Below are positions 16,799 to 25,882 of a stretch of DNA of 64,000 nucleotides, piece by piece. Both the position numbers and the translations under genes were made by a program. The DNA is from CAWBRT01 sp963832785 (GTDB lineage: Bacteria > Acidobacteriota > Terriglobia > Terriglobales > Acidobacteriaceae). Position 1 is the stretch's first letter, and each line of letters starts with the position of its first letter. The notes beneath the pieces were generated by a model. The model saw only the letters and a list, made by a program, of their open reading frames with translations. It was not told the origin of the DNA and did no database searches. Location of the stretch: positions 62,001 through 126,000 of the forward strand of contig CAWHVF010000002.1 in assembly GCA_963832785.1 (NCBI GenBank). Direction: 5' to 3'.

Positions 16799-17920
16799 AT
16801 GCAAAAGGTAATTACGGTTATAGGTGGAGGTAATGGCGCCTCAGCGGCAGCTGCGGATCTTTCGGCCCGCGGCTTTAAGGTAGTCTGGTATGAACTGCCA
16901 CAGTTCGAAGCAAATGTGGCTGAAGTAATGAAGCTGAAGGGGATCAATCTGGAAGCCCTTCCTAGCAGTGGCTTGAAATCTGAATTTGTAAGCGTCTACA
17001 AGATCACGACGGATATCAAAGAAGCTCTGGTCGAGTCCGAGCTCGTTCTAGTCATCGTTCCATCCTTTGCACAAGAGACGGTCGCTAAGGTGTGCGCACC
17101 GTATCTGCGGGAGGATCATATAGTTGTCCTCACGCCGGGGAATTTCGGTGGCAGTATTCAGTTTAGCCAGACCATTAAGCAGGCTGGATGCGAAAAGAAA
17201 GTGACAATCGCCGAAGCCGAGTGCATGATGTATGCCTGCCGCAGGAAGAGCCAGACAACGGTTTGGCTCCGCGGATTCAAGCGTAATCTTGGCCTGGCGG
17301 CGTTTCCTGCAACCGAGACTGACCGCGTACTGGCAAAGATGAAACAGTTGTACGAATACACTATCAAGAACCCCGATGTGCTCACGACCGGGCTTTCCAA
17401 TCTGAATTTTCTCGTGCACCTGCCGGTTGTCCTCGGCAACATCTCCAACATTGAGAATGGCACCGAGGCGATGTTCTACAGTGGCATGACCCCTGCGATC
17501 GGCCGTATCATCGATGCCATGGAAACCGAGCGTATGTCGCTGCGCAAAGTAGGCTTTGATCTACGGCCTATTTTTGATGTCATGAAGGGATACTACGAGT
17601 ATCAGGGCGCATCGGGAAATAGCATATGGGAGTTTTGCCGCACCAATCCTGTCTACGACGGTAGTAAGCTTCCTAAGACCCTGAACCAGAGATATTTGCT
17701 GGAAGATATCCCATACGGGTTGATTCCAATGTTAAAGCTTCTGGAAAAGTTCGGCCTGCCTAATACCCATATCAAGCTGGTTGTCGATACGTTGTGCATG
17801 GCTTCGGGATTTGACCTGTACGGACAAGCTCGCGACTTGAAGAAGCTGGGTCTGGATAAGCTTTCGGCTGAGGAGTTGCTCGCGTTCGTCAAGACAGGCG
17901 CCAAGTCGGCGAAGGCATAA
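16799..17920 (+). CDS. Octopine/nopaline dehydrogenase-family protein, copy 2
   Basis: 373 aa with a GAAGGAGA ribosome site before ATG 16799. Same architecture as the preceding gene: GGGNGASAAAADLSARG Rossmann loop, HLPVVLGNISNIENGTE with the conserved His, and RYLLEDIPYGLIPML. By eye the two are roughly 60 % identical, so they arose by tandem duplication and have since diverged. They may form a hetero-oligomer or handle two stereoisomers or substrates. Confidence 0.88.
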   Translation: MQKVITVIGGGNGASAAAADLSARGFKVVWYELPQFEANVAEVMKLKGINLEALPSSGLKSEFVSVYKITTDIKEALVESELVLVIVPSFAQETVAKVCAPYLREDHIVVLTPGNFGGSIQFSQTIKQAGCEKKVTIAEAECMMYACRRKSQTTVWLRGFKRNLGLAAFPATETDRVLAKMKQLYEYTIKNPDVLTTGLSNLNFLVHLPVVLGNISNIENGTEAMFYSGMTPAIGRIIDAMETERMSLRKVGFDLRPIFDVMKGYYEYQGASGNSIWEFCRTNPVYDGSKLPKTLNQRYLLEDIPYGLIPMLKLLEKFGLPNTHIKLVVDTLCMASGFDLYGQARDLKKLGLDKLSAEELLAFVKTGAKSAKA

Positions 17921-18047
17921 CTAGCTTCTTTAGCATTAGAGCATTACAAGTGTTCGGGGTCTGATCGCCTATGAGAGCATTCAGGCCTCTAACCGCAAGT
18001 TGCAGTAGTGACATACATTCGCTTATCAGGAACCCTGGGAAATCTAT

Positions 18048-19247
18048 ATGAAAATAGTTGATGTCCGTGTGTACGTGCTTGATGCTGAATGGAAGCAGTG
18101 GGTGATTGCTGTCGTCGAGACCGCCAATGGGATTGTGGGTGTCGGAGAGGGTACGCTTGACTATCGCGGGCCATTTGTTGCCACCGCTGTTTCGTCAGCT
18201 GCCGAGTACCTGATTGGCAAGAGCCCTTTCGGCGTCGAGCGGCACAGGGCAGCGCTCTACGATGGCTATTTCTGGCGCGGCGGGCCTGCCGAGATGTGTG
18301 CCCTTTCGGCCCTTGATCAGGCGCTTTGGGACATTGCCGGCAAGGTTATGGGGGCCCCGGTTCACCGCTTGCTGGGAGGGCCCTATCGTGATCGTATTCC
18401 GGTTTATCTGAACCAGTGGTACCGCGGGGCAGAGTCGCTAGAAGGCCTGGTAGAGAAGGCACAACAGGCCGTGGCAGCGGGGGCGACCGGGCTGAAATGG
18501 TATCCCTTCCGCTTTCTACCGCAACTGGAGCAAAGCTATGTGCTGACGCCTGCCGACATGAGACGGGCAGTCGACGAGGTGGCAGTTATCCGCCGCGCCA
18601 TCGGTCCCGACATTGATCTGATGGTCGACGTTTGGCGCCGGCTTGACCGCGTCTCGGCCGCACAATTCTGTCATGCAATTGAAGAGTTCAACCTCCTGTT
18701 TGTGGAAGAACCCGTTCCCGCGGAAAATCCAGAAATCATGTGCGAGTTGTCGCGCAGCACGCGAGTACGACTGGCAGCCGGAGAACGGTTGATCTCTCGC
18801 AACGACTTTCTCCCCATTATTGAGCGGCAGGCGGTCGGGATTCTGCAACCTTCGATACTGCGCGTGGGTGGACTGACTGAAGCGCGCAAGATCGCGAGTA
18901 TAGCAGAAACCTATGTCATCGGCGTGGCGCCGCATAATCCGTACGGTCCAATTGCATGTGCCGCCGCCATACAACTGGCCGCCACCATTCCCAACTTTAC
19001 AAACTTGGAGACATACGACAATCACGTGCCGGCGATCCGGGATGAAGTCTTTGCCGTGCAGCCACAAATCACAGGTAATTACTATCCTGTGCTCGACACG
19101 CCGGGACTTGGTGTGGAGATCAAAGAAGACGTGGTTGCCCGCCTGGCTCTATCGGCATGGGGCTACCGCAAGGATGCCGAAAAGGGAAAGAGCATGGGAG
19201 GCGCTGCCTGGATCGAAAAGATGACTCCTACGTTGACGAAGCCGTAG
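18048..19247 (+). CDS. Enolase-superfamily enzyme (mandelate racemase / muconate lactonizing type)
   Basis: 399 aa. N-terminal capping domain, then a (beta/alpha)7 barrel with metal ligands at about Asp194 (MVDVW), Glu220 (FVEEP) and Glu246 (AAGER), and a likely catalytic His near 296 in VAPHNPYGP. Lys150 (GLKWYPF) sits where the family base is expected. Sugar-acid dehydratases (galactonate, gluconate type) and N-acylamino acid racemases share this fold. The substrate cannot be read from the motifs. Co-directional with the opine dehydrogenases, 127 bp after the second one. Confidence 0.88.
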   Translation: MKIVDVRVYVLDAEWKQWVIAVVETANGIVGVGEGTLDYRGPFVATAVSSAAEYLIGKSPFGVERHRAALYDGYFWRGGPAEMCALSALDQALWDIAGKVMGAPVHRLLGGPYRDRIPVYLNQWYRGAESLEGLVEKAQQAVAAGATGLKWYPFRFLPQLEQSYVLTPADMRRAVDEVAVIRRAIGPDIDLMVDVWRRLDRVSAAQFCHAIEEFNLLFVEEPVPAENPEIMCELSRSTRVRLAAGERLISRNDFLPIIERQAVGILQPSILRVGGLTEARKIASIAETYVIGVAPHNPYGPIACAAAIQLAATIPNFTNLETYDNHVPAIRDEVFAVQPQITGNYYPVLDTPGLGVEIKEDVVARLALSAWGYRKDAEKGKSMGGAAWIEKMTPTLTKP

Positions 19248-19293
19248 TCAGCAGTCAGCAATAGTATTGCCGAACAAACGGAGCCGTGAAGCA

Positions 19294-20472
19294 GTGAAGA
19301 CCGCAGACGTAGTTGTAATTGGTGGTGGCGTCATTGGCAGCGCCTGTGCCTACAACCTGGCCCGCGCCGGCCTAAGTGTGATGTTGCTGGAGAAGAACGA
19401 GATCGCCAGCGCGGCGTCGGGAGGTAGCGCAGGTGGGGTTCGTCAGCAGAATCGGGCGGTCGCTGAACTACCTCTGGCGATGGCTGCCAATCCGATGTGG
19501 AAGACGCTGGAGCAGGAACTGGGCGCTGACTTGGAATACCGCCGAGTAGGCCACGTCAATCTGGCGGAACGCGAAGACCAAGTCGGCCCGCTGGAAGCAT
19601 CTGTCGAACGCCAGAAGGCGGCCGGACTTGATATACGGATAGTGTATGGCAACGAGCTGCGTGAATTAGTGCCGGCCGCCGGATCGCAGATGATTGCCGG
19701 CAGCTACACGCCCGCAGATGGTTTTGCCAATCCCATTTTAGTCACCAGAGCTTTCGCAGCTGCTGCGCGCCGTCATGGCTGCAAGATTCGCACTCGCACC
19801 AGGGTCCATAGCGTCCGGCGGGAGAAGAAACGGATCGTAGGCGTGGAGTCTTCGATGGGCTTCATCGCGAGCCGTTGGGTCATCAACGCTGCGGGAGCAT
19901 GGGCAACAGCGTTGTGTTCGCAGCTCGGGGTCGATCTTCCCATCCGCGCGCAAGCAAAACAGATGATGGTGACCGAGCGTGCGCCGGCCATGCTCAAACC
20001 GGTCGTGGCCTGCCTTGGACGCGGCCTGAGCGTGAAGCAAATGCCGCAGGGACAATTCGTAATCGGAGGCGGCTGGCCGGGAATCGCGGATATGGTGACA
20101 GACCGCGGCTGGCCAAAACCTGGCAGTCCCAACGGTAGTGCCCGGGAAGTCACGGCAGTTATTCCCGGAACTGCCAATCTGAACGTGATCAGAATCTGGA
20201 ACAGCCTGGAAGCTTGCAGTATTGATTCTCTTCCGACGCTCGGCGAGATCGACGGTCTCGATGGCTTCCTGGTAGCAACTGGCTTTACCGGTCACGGCTT
20301 CGCCCTGGCACCGTCGGTGGGAGCTCTGCTTTCCGAGTTCATCGTAACCGGCAAGACTTCACTTCCGCTGGACCAACTGAATGCGAGGCGCTTTTCCGCG
20401 TATGACGCGGAGAAAGTAAAAGAGTTTCTACAGGGATATGCTACAAGCGCAAGTACGGGCGGAATTAATTAG
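19294..20472 (+). CDS. FAD-dependent amine/amino-acid dehydrogenase, HcnC/opine oxidase B-like
   Basis: About 392 aa. GGGVIGSACAYNLARAG near residues 9-25 binds FAD; the rest is a D-amino-acid-oxidase-type (DadA-like) fold ending in ATGFTGHGFALAPSVG. Start at GTG 19294 with GGAG at 19280-19283; TTG 19267 is in frame but weaker. With the next two genes it makes the three-subunit set seen in HcnABC, octopine/nopaline oxidase and D-hydroxyproline dehydrogenase, where this subunit oxidises the C-N bond. Confidence 0.87.
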   Translation: MKTADVVVIGGGVIGSACAYNLARAGLSVMLLEKNEIASAASGGSAGGVRQQNRAVAELPLAMAANPMWKTLEQELGADLEYRRVGHVNLAEREDQVGPLEASVERQKAAGLDIRIVYGNELRELVPAAGSQMIAGSYTPADGFANPILVTRAFAAAARRHGCKIRTRTRVHSVRREKKRIVGVESSMGFIASRWVINAAGAWATALCSQLGVDLPIRAQAKQMMVTERAPAMLKPVVACLGRGLSVKQMPQGQFVIGGGWPGIADMVTDRGWPKPGSPNGSAREVTAVIPGTANLNVIRIWNSLEACSIDSLPTLGEIDGLDGFLVATGFTGHGFALAPSVGALLSEFIVTGKTSLPLDQLNARRFSAYDAEKVKEFLQGYATSASTGGIN

Positions 20473-20656
20473 GGCAGATTCATGTGTTTAAACACTACAT
20501 GAGCACCGCTGCTGATGGCCCGGCTACCGGTGCCCCCGGCAATCTTTCTTTTGGTGGCTGGGGTAGGGACTATCACAGGGGGTATAGCTTCCGCAGATCC
20601 GGTTTAGCCACCACTGTGCATGAGTTCAGGCATATGCAACATATCTAGGTTATGAA

Positions 20657-20956
20657 ATGAGTGTTAACCAGAATCCATTACGGCTCAATTCGAACGTGGA
20701 GCGCGGTCGTCCAGTGTGCATAACGGTGGACGGCCACGTTATTCAGGCCTACGAGGGCGAGACGGTGGCAGCTGCGATGTTGGCTGCTGGAAGGCACACT
20801 TTTAGGCATACGCATCCTGAAGGCCAGCCGCGCGGGATCTTTTGCGGCATGGGGATCTGCTACGAGTGCCTGGTCACAGTAGAAGGCCGGGAGCGGGTTC
20901 GCGCCTGCATCGCTCCGGTAGAGGATGGCATGCGTATAACGACGATGGGTGAATAG
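20657..20956 (+). CDS. Small [2Fe-2S] subunit, HcnA-like
   Basis: 99 aa ferredoxin-like protein with CGMGICYEC (Cys63, Cys68, Cys71) and Cys84 in VRAC, a complete plant-type [2Fe-2S] ligand set. Size matches HcnA and the gamma subunits of opine and D-hydroxyproline dehydrogenases. It ends 12 bp before the pyridine-nucleotide-type flavoprotein gene. It would pass electrons from the FAD subunits. The start (20657) has only a weak ribosome site. Confidence 0.88.
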   Translation: MSVNQNPLRLNSNVERGRPVCITVDGHVIQAYEGETVAAAMLAAGRHTFRHTHPEGQPRGIFCGMGICYECLVTVEGRERVRACIAPVEDGMRITTMGE

Positions 20957-20968
20957 GGGCCGGATACA

Positions 20969-22372
20969 GTGCGGGAAGTCGAAATATTGATCGTAGGTGG
21001 AGGCCCGGCAGGCTTGAGCGCGGCACTGACGGCTTCGCAGGCAGGAGCCGAAGTCATCCTGATTGACGAGTATCCGACCCTGGGTGGCCAGTTCTACAAG
21101 CAGGTTCCAGAAAACTTTCGGCTGACAGACCCGAAGGCCGAAGGCAAGCAGTTTGCCGAAGGCGTTGAACTTATCGAGCGGGTTAGGAGTTCCGGAATTG
21201 AGTTCCTCTCGAACACGCTTGTCTGGGCGGTCTTTCCTGACGGAACTCTTGGGCTCTACCGGGGAAAACGGACCGAGGAAGTGCGGCCCAAGAAGCTGAT
21301 ACTCGCTCCTGGAGCGCAAGAGGTTCCGGTGCCGTTCCCTGGCTGGACCCTGCCAGGTGTAATGATGGGAGGCGCGGCGCAATCTCTGCTGGTGCGGCAG
21401 CGCGTGCTGCCGGGAAAACGATTCGTTATGGCCGGGGTCGGCCCGTTGCAGTTGAAGGTCGCCAGCCAACTGATCGAGGCAGGGGCAACCGTAGTGGATA
21501 TTCTGGAAGCCTCTAGCAAGCCGCTAATCTCGATGGAAAACGCGCTGCGGTCGATGGGCCACCGTGGAAAGATGCGTGAAGGAATGCGCTACTGGATGAC
21601 TATCAAAAGGGCGAGCGTCTCCTATCACCATAGTCACGTTCCCGTTCGAGCACTGGGGGCGGACAGGCTTGAGGCCGTTGTGGTGGCGCAAGTCGATGAT
21701 GACTGGCGCATCGTGCCTGGGACTGAGCGAACGGTTGAGGCGGACACATTGTGCCTCTCTTATGGGTTCTTGCCATCACTGCAGTTAACTCGGAATCTGG
21801 GCTGCCATCTCGAGTTCAATGCGTGCGCGGGCGGCTGGGTGACCTGGCATGACGCTGACCAGCAGACCAGCCTTAACGGTGTTTACATTGCCGGTGAAGT
21901 TGGTGGTATCGGAGGGGCCGACGTCGCGCTTGCAGAGGGTACCATCGCTGCGCTGGCCGCGGCCCGCGCGCTTGGCAAGACGCTGACAAATGGCCCCAAG
22001 AAGGAACGGGAGACTCGGAGGCAACTGAAACACGCCCGGGAGTTCGCCGATGTGGCGGGAGCAATGATGCAGCTCAAGCCGGGGCTCCTGGACCTGATAA
22101 CCGGCGACACCATCATCTGCCGTTGTGAGAGCGTAACGGCATCTCAGATTTCCGGCGCCATCGAAAACGAGAAAGACGCGACTATTCGAGGTGTCAAGGT
22201 TCAGACTCGTGCTGGAATGGGAACATGTCAGGGCCGAATGTGCGGATGCACGATAGCTCGCTTGGTCGCCAGTCAAACGGGCATACCGCTCGATTCAATT
22301 CACCTCGACACGGCCAGGGTTCCTATCAAGCCCGTCCCACCAAGGGTACTGGCGAATAGTACCGAAAGATGA
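20969..22372 (+). CDS. FAD/NAD(P)-fold oxidoreductase with C-terminal BFD-like [2Fe-2S] site, HcnB/opine oxidase A-like
   Basis: 467 aa from GTG 20969. FAD loop GGGPAGLSAALTASQAG near the N-terminus and a second FAD contact YIAGEVGGIGGADVALAEG. The C-terminal BFD-like domain has Cys384 and Cys386 (CRCE) and Cys420 and Cys425 (GTCQGRMCG). This domain order and length match HcnB and the A subunit of opine oxidases. With the two preceding genes it forms a membrane-linked or quinone-linked dehydrogenase of N-substituted or D-amino acids. Cyanide synthesis is unlikely given the catabolic neighbours. Confidence 0.88.
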   Translation: MREVEILIVGGGPAGLSAALTASQAGAEVILIDEYPTLGGQFYKQVPENFRLTDPKAEGKQFAEGVELIERVRSSGIEFLSNTLVWAVFPDGTLGLYRGKRTEEVRPKKLILAPGAQEVPVPFPGWTLPGVMMGGAAQSLLVRQRVLPGKRFVMAGVGPLQLKVASQLIEAGATVVDILEASSKPLISMENALRSMGHRGKMREGMRYWMTIKRASVSYHHSHVPVRALGADRLEAVVVAQVDDDWRIVPGTERTVEADTLCLSYGFLPSLQLTRNLGCHLEFNACAGGWVTWHDADQQTSLNGVYIAGEVGGIGGADVALAEGTIAALAAARALGKTLTNGPKKERETRRQLKHAREFADVAGAMMQLKPGLLDLITGDTIICRCESVTASQISGAIENEKDATIRGVKVQTRAGMGTCQGRMCGCTIARLVASQTGIPLDSIHLDTARVPIKPVPPRVLANSTER

Positions 22373-22935
22373 AGCGCATGTTGCGGAAGATCAACTCCCG
22401 TCCTCGCCATACGATTCGCCGATGTTTCCGTCGGAAAATTCTTCTGTTTAATGCGAGGTGATTGAAGATGAAGGTCCTGAAAGAATGTGTGGAGTTCATC
22501 TGTCGACTACGCTACGCTGACCTCCCGGTAACGGCTGTTGCAAATGCGAAAAGAGCGATCATCGACACGATGGCGTCTATGTTGTCTGGAACCAACGAAG
22601 CGGTTACTCAAAAGGTGCTTGCCTATGTAATAAGGCAAAGGTCGGCGTACGTCGCTACGGTTCCTGGGACCAGCTCTCGTGTTTCACCCGAATTGGCGGC
22701 ATTGGTTAACGGCACCATGGCACATGCGCTTGATTACGACGACGTGCTGAATAACACCAGGTCTCATCCCAGTGCAGTAGTGGTGCCTACAATTCTTGTC
22801 ATCGGAGAAGATCGCAAGAGTTCCGGCCAGGAAATTGTTACTGCCTACCTAGCGGGGCTTGAGGCCATCGACAAGATTGGTTCCCATGTAGCTTTCCCGC
22901 AGTTTGCTAAGGGTTGGCATACAACTGGCACTATA

Positions 22936-24224
22936 GCAGGCTGCTGAAAAAGCTGCTAATCCGCAATGAACTCTGTCCCAGTTTGCCTTCGAGTTTGTTG
23001 GGATAGGGTTTGTTTTCGCTCATGTCTGCTGGCCGGTGAACTTCTTTACCCGCTAGCAGACACACTTCGGCCTTGAACTACGCCGGTTGAACGGACAGGT
23101 TCCGCAGGCGCACCAGATTGTAAGCCGCGCATGCAAAGGTGAACACCCAGTCCACCTTGTACAGCCCACGATGCCGAACTTTGCGCAGCAGGGCTATCGT
23201 CTTTAGCCATCCGAAGCATTCTTCGATCCGCTTCCGCTTCTTTTGACTGAGGCGATAGCTTTCATGTCGCGTCGTTCGCTGGTCGATGGCACTGCCGCCA
23301 CGCCGTTTGTCATTCCGCGCGACATGCGGTGTTACCTGCATGTGCCGGCACTCGGCCACGAAGTTCGCCGTGTCAAAGCCCTTGTCCCCGCCCACCGTCA
23401 ATCGTTGTTGGCCCGGAATCTGCTCCAGCATGAGCAGCGCCGCATCGCGCTCGGCCGTCCCGTTGGCCTCCCACGCCATGGCATTCACGATCAACCCGTT
23501 GCGATTCTCCACCAGCAGATTGCCACTGTAGCTCAACTTGGCCTCTTTGCCATCGCCCTTGCGCGCCAGCTTCGCCTCCGCATCGGTCGTCGATTCATGC
23601 GTCCGGTTCGACCGCTGCTCGCCATGAAAGTTCACCGTCGGATTGCCGGGATCGTCATCGCTCGGCGGCGGGTTCTTTCCGTCCTTCCGCTGATAACTCT
23701 TGATCCCCGCCCACGCTTCCAGCAAGGTACCGTCTACGGTGAAGTGCTCATCCGAGGTCAAGCCTTTCGTCCGCGCCTGCGCCACTACTTGTGCCAGAAA
23801 CAGTTTGGCAACCTCCGCCTCCAGTAGTCGGTCCCGGTTCTTGGTGAAGGTGGTCGCATCCCACACCTCTTCATCCAAGTTCAGTCCCACAAACCAGCGG
23901 AACAACATGCTGTAGTCGATCTCTTCCATCAGCAGACGCTCACTACGAACCGAGTACAGCATCTGCAACAACTGCGCCCGCAGCAGCTTTTCCGGCGCAA
24001 TCGACGGGCGGCCCTCGCTGGCATACATGCGGTCGAACTGTGGCGACAGCGTGCCGAGGACTTCGTCGACCATAGTGCGGATGGCGCGCAGCGGATGATC
24101 CCTCCGCACTCGCGTCTCCGGTGACAAATAACTGAACATCTGGCTCTGCTGATGATCCGTGCCTCGCATACCTTCTCGTAACATGTCCGTCCTGTGGATT
24201 ACGAGTGGTTTTTCAGCAGCCTGC
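22936..24224 (-). mobile_element. 1289-bp insertion sequence, IS5-like
   Basis: Ends are perfect 16-bp inverted repeats GCAGGCTGCTGAAAAA. The flanks read ...CTATA before and TAGAGG after, so a TA duplication is the simplest target site. One DDE transposase gene fills it. The element appears complete and lies inside the MmgE/PrpD pseudogene. Confidence 0.93.
23078..24184 (-). CDS. DDE transposase, IS5 family-like
   Basis: 368 aa. N-terminal DUF772-type DNA-binding region (RPSIAPEKLLRAQLLQMLYS), then the RNase-H-like catalytic core: Asp in HFTVDGTLLEAWAG, Asp in TVGGDKGFDT and Glu in KRIEECFGWLKT. It has the full length for the family and no frameshift, so it may be active. Confidence 0.9.
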   Translation of the reverse strand: MLREGMRGTDHQQSQMFSYLSPETRVRRDHPLRAIRTMVDEVLGTLSPQFDRMYASEGRPSIAPEKLLRAQLLQMLYSVRSERLLMEEIDYSMLFRWFVGLNLDEEVWDATTFTKNRDRLLEAEVAKLFLAQVVAQARTKGLTSDEHFTVDGTLLEAWAGIKSYQRKDGKNPPPSDDDPGNPTVNFHGEQRSNRTHESTTDAEAKLARKGDGKEAKLSYSGNLLVENRNGLIVNAMAWEANGTAERDAALLMLEQIPGQQRLTVGGDKGFDTANFVAECRHMQVTPHVARNDKRRGGSAIDQRTTRHESYRLSQKKRKRIEECFGWLKTIALLRKVRHRGLYKVDWVFTFACAAYNLVRLRNLSVQPA

Positions 24225-24369
24225 TAGAGGTCTTCGGCGCTGCTGCTGCTGCAGGCAAACTTATCGGGTTGTTGGAGCGGGAGATGACCATGGCGATGGG
24301 GGCGGCAGCATCCATGGCCGGAGGATTGCAAAAGAATTTCGGGACGATGACAAAGCCCTTACATTGCGG

Positions 24370-25092
24370 TGTCGCCAAGCTGCTACGCAAGGTTGGCGTG
24401 CAAAATCGAGTCACACTCTCGGTGCATGCAATTACCCATTCGCTAGTCACCAGTCGCTAGCCCCTTGGCGACTTATCTCGGCTGCGGTCCCGAAACCGCG
24501 TTATGGGAAACTTGGGGTCCAACTTCCCCGAACGCGACTTCGGGCCCGCGTTGTCCAAGCGGCTGCCCGGAAGCCGCGCCTCAGGATAAGTTCTGAACTA
24601 CCCGCAATCCGTCAAGTGGAGGAGAACCCACACCTAGGGTTTGGAGACCACAAATCCACGTTTATGCTGGTCGGGAACTTGGGTTAATTAAGCATATCCC
24701 GGAAGCGCTGCAACTGTAGGTCCTCCGCATAGACTGCAACTCTCACGCACGCTGTCGCTGGCACAGCATCACCGCGCCGCAAACCTATGAAAAAGTTGCG
24801 AACGCGGAAGGACAGGAACTGAACCACAGACAGCACCAAGCCGCTACGCAAACCGCGAATTTGCACAGGCGGCTACGCAACAGCCCTTGGCCAAAGATTC
24901 ACTAGCTAAATAGTGGGTTCAAGGCGAGACTGACCCATTACCCTGGATTAAGGTGGATTGACAAAACGGCGTATTGAGTCTAGCGTTAAATATGAGCGAG
25001 TAATTGCTGTCACTCTTTCAGATTCTCTGAACTAAGTCAGCCCATCTGAAGTTTTCTCTCCTTAGACAAGCCATGAACCACAGGAGGTTGCG
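24370..25092. other. Gene-free stretch, probable decayed DNA
   Basis: About 720 bp between the truncated MmgE/PrpD gene and the next gene. Only short overlapping ORFs without recognisable products are present. It probably holds the scar of the deletion that removed the pseudogene's 3' end. Confidence 0.5.
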
Positions 25093-25515
25093 ATGTTCGC
25101 CCGCAACGTCTCCGTGCTTTTGAAGCCCGACACCCTGGGCGATTTCACTCAGATCCTCGAAAACGAAGTGCTGCCCATTATGCGAGAACAGCCCGGCTTC
25201 CGGGATGAGATTGTTTTTGCAGCGGTCGATTCCCCCGTTGGTGGGGGCGGGACGGAGATCGTCGAGATCAGCCTATGGGACAGCAAGCAAGACGCCGAGA
25301 ACTTTGTCAAAACCGGTTATCCGGAGGTGCTGGAGCTAGTCGAATCGTTCTTCGATGCTGCGCCCAGAATGCGAGCCTCAACGGTCATCAACTCCACTTG
25401 CCACAATCGAGATGAACGTCCACCAAAGCTGCGGAGCGAACCGGTGGTGCTCGAACCATTAAGATCGGTCGGCAGCTCAAACAAGCTCATACCGCAGGAG
25501 GTATACAAGTTATGA
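25093..25515 (+). CDS. Small dimeric alpha/beta-barrel (ABM-like) protein
   Basis: 140 aa, AGGAGG just before ATG 25093. The first 95 residues fit an antibiotic-biosynthesis-monooxygenase/stress-type ferredoxin-like fold (NVSVLLKPDTLGDFTQILE...LPIMREQPGFRDE...VEISLWDSKQDAENF). The last ~40 residues are low in conservation. Its stop overlaps the start of the RRM gene (ATGA), implying translational coupling, an unexpected partnership. Confidence 0.75.
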   Translation: MFARNVSVLLKPDTLGDFTQILENEVLPIMREQPGFRDEIVFAAVDSPVGGGGTEIVEISLWDSKQDAENFVKTGYPEVLELVESFFDAAPRMRASTVINSTCHNRDERPPKLRSEPVVLEPLRSVGSSNKLIPQEVYKL

Positions 25516-25793
25516 AAAACATCTATGTGGGTAACTTGGATTTTGCGACAACCGAGGCGCAAGTCCGCGACCTGTTCGAACCCCATGGGAGTGTCCAGAC
25601 GGTCACTTTGGTCAGGGATCGTGAAACCGGCAATTCACGGGGGTTCGCATTTGTGGAAATGCCCAGCGACGGCGAGGCCGAAACCGCCATGAACGCCTTG
25701 AACGGCATGCTCTGCGGAGAGCGGTCGCTAAAGATTAGTGAGGCGAGGCCAAAGGGTGATCGTGCTGACCGGAGTCCGCAGCGCCGCAATTGA
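25512..25793 (+). CDS. RRM RNA-binding protein
   Basis: 93 aa with one RNA recognition motif: RNP2 IYVGNL at residues 3-8 and RNP1 RGFAFVEM near 41. Followed by a short basic tail. Typical of bacterial single-RRM proteins of cyanobacterial Rbp type, often cold- or stress-related. Coupled to the ABM-like gene. Confidence 0.9.
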   Translation: MKNIYVGNLDFATTEAQVRDLFEPHGSVQTVTLVRDRETGNSRGFAFVEMPSDGEAETAMNALNGMLCGERSLKISEARPKGDRADRSPQRRN

Positions 25794-25882
25794 ACCATGA
25801 TTTCAGTCGGAGTTTGATCGAAAGATAGCAGTCCCGGCTGCCCTCTCTTCTCTAGCGATCGTCCGAACGTACAGAGGGGCTC

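Larger units (their letters stand above)
22468..24369 (+). pseudogene. Second MmgE/PrpD gene, split by an IS and 3'-truncated
   Basis: Codons 22468-22935 match the first 155 or so residues of the 14121 gene (FICRLRYADLPVTAVANAK, NGTMAHALDYDDVL, AKGWHTTGTI). After the IS the match resumes at 24225 (VFGAAAAAGKLIGLLERE, MTKPLHCG) and stops near 24369. The last ~230 residues are missing, so both an insertion and a separate deletion have hit it. The cluster therefore once had two MmgE/PrpD genes, one at each side of the dehydrogenases. Confidence 0.9.

Noticed and set aside
15576..17920. Opine metallophore (staphylopine/pseudopaline-like) biosynthesis
   Set aside because: No nicotianamine synthase-like gene, no TonB receptor and no metallophore exporter are present.
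19294..22372. Hydrogen cyanide synthase operon hcnABC
   Set aside because: Gene order differs (catalytic FAD subunit first) and the neighbours are catabolic; the same fold set serves opine and D-hydroxyproline oxidation.
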